In this document: positions 60,716-64,000 of the stretch, piece by piece
Numbering within the stretch: the stretch's first letter is position 1
Layout of the letters: the number at the start of each line of letters is the position of its first letter
Source of the DNA: Planotetraspora silvatica
GTDB lineage: Bacteria; Actinomycetota; Actinomycetes; Streptosporangiales; Streptosporangiaceae
Reading direction: 5' to 3'
Assembly (NCBI RefSeq): GCF_016863315.1
Contig: NZ_BOOQ01000010.1
Location: forward strand, 1-64,000
DNA length: 64,000 nt
Notes under the pieces: model-generated
Database searches by the model: none
Told to the model about the DNA's origin: nothing
What the model saw: only the letters and a program-made list of their open reading frames with translations
Translations under genes and position numbers: made by a program

Positions 60716-60756
60716 CGCGTCGGTCCATCGCGTTGATACGCGTCGGTCCATCGCGT
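60716..60756. repeat. 18-bp direct repeat downstream of tadC
   Basis: CGCGTCGGTCCATCGCGT occurs at 60716-60733 and again at 60739-60756 with five bases between, 26 bp after the tadC stop. Each copy is itself partly symmetric (CGCG ends). Confidence 0.75.
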
Positions 60757-60778
60757 CGCGCGTAAAGCCGTCCAGGCG

Positions 60779-60896
60779 TTGTGGACAGCGTCTTCCACAG
60801 CTGTGGACAGTCGATGTGGCCAGCGGCTGGTCGATGCCGCTTCATCTGGGGCTTTGTGGAATCCACAGGTGCGGCTCAGGAAGCGGCTCATCCACA
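60779..60896. promoter_or_regulatory. Cluster of DnaA-box-like TCCACA/TGTGGA sites before the pilin gene
   Basis: Six hexamers in 118 bp: TGTGGA at 60780, 60802 and 60855; TCCACA at 60794, 60862 and 60891. They form the perfect palindromes TCCACAGCTGTGGA (60794-60807) and TGTGGAATCCACA (60855-60867). Two extended sites (CTGTCCACA on the minus strand) match the actinobacterial DnaA box TTGTCCACA at 8 of 9 positions. The gap 60691-60989 otherwise holds no gene. Confidence 0.6.
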
Positions 60897-60989
60897 GATG
60901 CCGATTCGCCGCGAAGAAGGCGACGCGAAATCCAGCAACGTGGCTCCGGTCGCGGGCGGATGGTCCGCCCCAGGGTGTCAGGAGGACCG

Positions 60990-61427
60990 ATGGTCAGTTG
61001 GAGAGCGGAGCCCACATCCCTCGGCGTCGAGCAGGCGCCGGCTCAGTTCATTCGGCGTGTGGTCGGCGCCGTCCGGACCGCGGCCCACCGGGCGGGGGTG
61101 CAGTGGACGCTTTTCGTCTGCGCCGAGACCCGCGCCCGAGGCCGGGCGGGAGTCCAGACCGGGGGCCGGGAGGGGGCTCAGGCGGAGGCTCCGGCCGGAG
61201 CGCCCGCTGACGCCCCTTCGCGAGTCGCGGAAGGAACACAAGTCGAGGAAGGAACATTCGCGAGAGCCCGTGCGCGGGCCGAGGCCGGCATGTCGACGGC
61301 GGAGTACGCCGTCGGGACGATCGCCGCCTGCGGATTCGCCGCGCTGCTGTTCAAGATCGTGACCAGCGCCGAGGTGAGGTCGATGCTCTCCGCGCTCATT
61401 CAGAAGGCGCTCAAGCTGGCCGGCTGA
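60990..61427 (+). CDS. DUF4244 Flp-type pilin with long N-terminal extension
   Basis: 145 residues. The C-terminal part EAGMSTAEYAVGTIAACGFAA (~residues 96 on) is a class III prepilin: cleavage Gly before MSTAEYA with Glu at +5, then a hydrophobic helix. The syntenic mycobacterial gene is Rv3656c. GGAGGACCG precedes ATG 60990. Typical relatives are 60-80 residues; here about 95 residues of Arg/Gly/Ala-rich sequence precede the processing site, possibly to be removed by the peptidase. A later start is possible, but this ribosome site is excellent. Confidence 0.8.
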   Translation: MVSWRAEPTSLGVEQAPAQFIRRVVGAVRTAAHRAGVQWTLFVCAETRARGRAGVQTGGREGAQAEAPAGAPADAPSRVAEGTQVEEGTFARARARAEAGMSTAEYAVGTIAACGFAALLFKIVTSAEVRSMLSALIQKALKLAG

Positions 61428-61478
61428 ATGGGGCGCGCCGCAGATTCCGGAAGAGAGTCCCGATGGGAGGAACAGGGC

Positions 61479-61934
61479 GTGCACAGGATCGTGGCGGCAC
61501 CTCGGAACGTGGGCACTCCGGGGCCCGGCACCTCGGCCGATGCGGTCTCGGCACAGCCGGGACCGGTGAGCACCGGCAGGCCGAGGCGAGAGCGGGGCTC
61601 GGTGACGGCTGAGACGGCCGTCGCCCTTCCGGCTCTGGTGATCGTGCTGGCCGCTTCGCTGTGGGCGGTCACCGTCGTCGGCGTGCATCTCCAATGCGTG
61701 GACGCGGCCCGGGCGGGCGCCCGGGCCGCCGCGCGAGGCGAGCAGGCCGAGGCCGTCCGCGAGGCCGTCGCCCGGTCGGCCCCGGCGAACGCGAGGATCG
61801 ACGTCTCCTCCAGTGCGGAGGTCGCCCGTGTCGAGGTCTCCGTCCGGGTCGAGCCTCCATGGGGTCCGATGTCGCCCGCCGTCGAAGTCAAGACGTCGGC
61901 CGTCTCCATGCTCGAGCCGGGCGTACGGCCATGA
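61479..61934 (+). CDS. TadE-like pseudopilin
   Basis: 151 residues. RGSVTAETAVALPALVIVLAASLWAVTVV is a TadE-type prepilin helix (residues ~40-65; Glu at the usual place), followed by an external domain. The syntenic gene is Rv3655c. GGGAGG lies eight bases before GTG 61479; ATG 61428 would add 17 residues. It ends in an ATGA overlap with the next gene. Confidence 0.82.
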   Translation: MHRIVAAPRNVGTPGPGTSADAVSAQPGPVSTGRPRRERGSVTAETAVALPALVIVLAASLWAVTVVGVHLQCVDAARAGARAAARGEQAEAVREAVARSAPANARIDVSSSAEVARVEVSVRVEPPWGPMSPAVEVKTSAVSMLEPGVRP

Positions 61935-62296
61935 GGCGGTCGGGGCGCCCGGACAAGGGCTCCGCGACGGTGTGGATGATCGCGATCATGGCGGTGGTCT
62001 GGATCACGACGATGGCCGTCGTGGACGTGGCGGTCGCTCGCGTGGCACGACACCGCGCGCAGAGCGCGGCGGATCTCAGCGCGCTCGCCGCGGCGGCCCG
62101 GGCGGCGTCCGCCTTGGAGGACGGCTGCGCGCGGGCGCGGACGGTGGCGAACGCCAACGGGGCGCGAGTGCACCAGTGCTCGATTTCGGACGGGATCGCC
62201 ACCGTCGCGGTCTCCGTGCGTTTCGCGCTCCCGGTCTTCGGCAGTCGTACGGCTGCCGCCGTGGCGAGGGCCGGACCAGTCGACGTGAAGCCGTGA
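61931..62296 (+). CDS. TadE/TadG-like secreted protein (Rv3654c type)
   Basis: 121 residues. GSATVWMIAIMAVVWITTMAVVDVAVA (residues ~10-36) is the single helix, followed by RVARHRAQSAADLSALAAAARAA, the actinobacterial TadG-like N-terminal pattern in the Rv3654c family. Two Cys (DGCARAR, HQCSIS) may form a disulfide. Last gene of the tad operon; the start is fixed by ATGA. Confidence 0.85.
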   Translation: MRRSGRPDKGSATVWMIAIMAVVWITTMAVVDVAVARVARHRAQSAADLSALAAAARAASALEDGCARARTVANANGARVHQCSISDGIATVAVSVRFALPVFGSRTAAAVARAGPVDVKP

Positions 62297-62487
62297 GCGG
62301 CCCGATGATCCTGCTACGGGGAGGTTTACCGGGATATGTGACCGTGGATGTTCGTCGCAAAAGAATCACGACTTCTTGGACGCGGTGTCTAAGAGTGGAC
62401 GACTGGCTAAGGTTTCGGATACTCCCGGTCATCCTGAAGATTCTTCGGGATCGGGTCCCAGGCCGGTTCTTGGCGGAAGGATGGGTC
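62297..62487 (+). promoter_or_regulatory. 191-bp leader with a symmetric element before the FN3 gene
   Basis: AT-richer than its surroundings. Contains the near-perfect inverted repeat ATCCTGAAGA / TCTTCGGGAT (62431-62451), 36 bp before the next start. It could be an operator or an RNA hairpin. No gene is seen in it. Confidence 0.45.
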
Positions 62488-63996
62488 GTGACCGCGCTTC
62501 GCAGCCTGGCCGTGGCGGCGGGAGTCGTGCCGCTCGCGACGGTATCCGTTCTGATGGTCGGCGTCGCTCCCGCGAGCGCGGCACCCAGCGGCATCACCTC
62601 TCCATCGGCTGGAGAGGTCATCAAGACCTCGGGTCCGGTGACGATCTCGGCCAAGACCGGTCTTCTGCAGTTGAGCATGGGCCTCTACGTCGAGGGACCG
62701 TCCGTACCCCGGCGGAGGGTCGCCCAGGGCGGTCTCAATCAGACGATCAAGGGCTCGTTCGATCCCGGGGCCGTTCCGAACGGGGTCTTCACGGTGTCTC
62801 TCCGCGGAGAGATCACGGCGAAGACCTACAAGACGTCCACGTTCACGGTCAGCAGGCCTCCGGCCGCGCCCTCTGCCGTCAACGCCGTGCTCACGGGCAC
62901 ATCGAACGTGGTCGTCACGTGGGCCAAGGGGTCCGAACCCGACCTGCGGTCCTACACGGTCTCCAGCACGACGGCGGCGAAGTCGGGCGCCCTTCCACTG
63001 GCCACGGCGTGCTCGGGCTCGTCCTGCCGTGCGAGTCTCACGGTTCCCGCGGGGGCGGCGGGTCAGCGGGTCGGGTTCTCCGTGAAGGCGGTGCGTTCCG
63101 ACGGCTCGGGCGGCACCATCGCGTCGGGCGGATCCGCGGTCTCCTATCTGAACATGCCGGCCGCGGCACAGCCGACTCCGACCGCGACGGCATCGGTGGT
63201 GACGTCGCCCTCCGCGACGTCACCACCCGCGACGTCGTCCGTCCCGACTCGGGGCTCGACGGCCGCGACCGGATCGCAGTCGGTCCAGCGACTGACCGGG
63301 GACACCTCGAAGGCCGGTCTCACTCTTCCCGACCTGCCCGATGCGGACGCGACCCCACCGGAGGTCGCTCCTCCAGGTTCCATGGCGGGCGAACCCGCCC
63401 TGGAGCCGTCCGGTTCGCTGCTCAGCGGACCCGGTTACGGCATCCTGCTCGCTCTGGTCGGCGCGGCGCTGCTCCTGGGCGCCCACGTGCGCGGCCGGTT
63501 GAAGCGCCGCAAGGGCATCTACGCGCCTGCGGGTGCCGGAGCCGTGGCGGCGGTGCCGATCGGCACCGCCGCCGGCGTGGCCCGGCCTGCAGGGGCGGGC
63601 AGCCGCATCTGGACGGGCGGGGTGCGTGCCGCCGCTCCGGGTTCTGCCGGTGGCGGGACGGGCGTTCCCGCCCTGGCACCGGCGGCCACGCGGCATCATC
63701 CGGGACTGGCGCCGACGATTTCGGGAATCTCCGCGACCACCACGTGGGGGCTGGTCAGGGGCACCGCCACCACGATCGCCAGGCGCCCCTCCATCGTGCT
63801 CGTCAGCGGGGCGCGAAGGTCGCAACCCGCGCTGGTGGCCTCCCCCGTGCCCGCGGACGTCGATCGAACCGGCCCCCTCGAGCAGGTTCCGGCGGAAGGC
63901 TCGGCCGACCGGGGGAGGTTCGACCGACCGGCAGAGGGCGAATGGATCGGGGACGATGACGACCCCTACACCGGACGGCGCCGCAGGGAACCGTGA
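62488..63996 (+). CDS. Secreted, C-terminally anchored FN3-like protein
   Basis: 502 residues. Signal peptide (MTALRSLAVAAGVVPLATVS... cut after APASA, ~residue 33), an Ig-like beta domain (~36-125), a fibronectin type III-like domain (PPAAPSAVNAVLTGTSNVVV with VVTWAKGSEPDLRSYTV, ~130-215), a Thr/Ser/Pro stalk (~225-290), one membrane helix (GYGILLALVGAALLLGAHV) with a basic stop RGRLKRRKG, and a cytoplasmic Ala/Gly-rich tail ending RRRREP. GGAAGGATGGGTC precedes the GTG. It follows the tad pilin genes, so a surface adhesin or pilus accessory is a reasonable guess; no enzyme motif is seen. Confidence 0.78.
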   Translation: MTALRSLAVAAGVVPLATVSVLMVGVAPASAAPSGITSPSAGEVIKTSGPVTISAKTGLLQLSMGLYVEGPSVPRRRVAQGGLNQTIKGSFDPGAVPNGVFTVSLRGEITAKTYKTSTFTVSRPPAAPSAVNAVLTGTSNVVVTWAKGSEPDLRSYTVSSTTAAKSGALPLATACSGSSCRASLTVPAGAAGQRVGFSVKAVRSDGSGGTIASGGSAVSYLNMPAAAQPTPTATASVVTSPSATSPPATSSVPTRGSTAATGSQSVQRLTGDTSKAGLTLPDLPDADATPPEVAPPGSMAGEPALEPSGSLLSGPGYGILLALVGAALLLGAHVRGRLKRRKGIYAPAGAGAVAAVPIGTAAGVARPAGAGSRIWTGGVRAAAPGSAGGGTGVPALAPAATRHHPGLAPTISGISATTTWGLVRGTATTIARRPSIVLVSGARRSQPALVASPVPADVDRTGPLEQVPAEGSADRGRFDRPAEGEWIGDDDDPYTGRRRREP

Positions 63997-64000
63997 GCGG

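Noticed and set aside
61813-62487. Upstream extension of the FN3 gene into the tad operon
   Set aside because: The reading frame is open by chance; a ribosome site and signal peptide begin at 62488, and the tad genes use other frames.

Overview
The window is about 70% GC chromosomal DNA from a filamentous actinobacterium. The best guess is Streptosporangiaceae or a close relative. This rests on a WblA/WhiB4 protein, a DUF5999-anti-sigma-like pair, a 6C small RNA, many apparently leaderless genes (TANNNT six to eight bases before the start codon), class Ia nrdAB behind a cobalamin riboswitch with NrdR boxes, and LAL-type regulators. No rRNA, insertion sequence, prophage or CRISPR array was seen. 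One tRNA gene (Pro, CGG) is present.

Left part (1-14 kb): the 3' end of an unknown gene, metE (with internal minisatellites), an MFS transporter, an MMPL transporter, a NUDIX/SnoaL pair, a rhamnulokinase remnant, then two divergent NB-ARC-TPR-LuxR paralogues and a DUF5999/ATP-binding pair. 14-23 kb: a PPOX-class oxidoreductase, a two-component system, a PP2C-like membrane protein, a secreted cutinase/PET-hydrolase-family enzyme next to a LAL regulator, and a MarR/hydrolase divergon. 23.8-30 kb: a GntR-type regulator facing a four-gene operon (lactonase-like MBL enzyme, hydroxyacid-oxoacid transhydrogenase, FmdB-type zinc ribbon, FAD/Fe-S D-2-hydroxyglutarate-dehydrogenase-like protein). Together these could form a self-contained gamma-lactone/4-hydroxybutyrate oxidation cycle.

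30-36.8 kb: nrdB and nrdA with NrdR boxes and a B12 riboswitch, a membrane-anchored thioredoxin-fold protein, tRNA-Pro, a metallophosphoesterase and a YqeY-like protein. 36.9-63 kb: a block whose order closely follows the M. tuberculosis region Rv3654c-Rv3682: PBP, wblA/whiB4, two ArsA/Get3-like ATPases, DUF4177, RidA-like, NUDIX, MBL, crp, nth, CoA-type NUDIX, MarP-like protease, epoxide-hydrolase-like, holin-like, nhaA, acs, Fic-like, 6C RNA, ssd and a tad pilus locus. A secreted FN3 protein closes the window.

The most unusual feature is repeat architecture. Arrays at four loci (five blocks) are made of units in strict 53-bp register around a TGATCATGC core. They occur at 8.33-8.53, 43.06-43.46, 49.36-49.60 and 50.09-50.29 kb. 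Most start within about 30 nt of a stop codon and read in the direction of the gene they follow. Shorter minisatellites (8, 15 and 17 bp) begin exactly at the stop codons of metE, a PPOX gene, an ArsA gene and the kinase remnant. I know of no described family that matches the 53-bp arrays.
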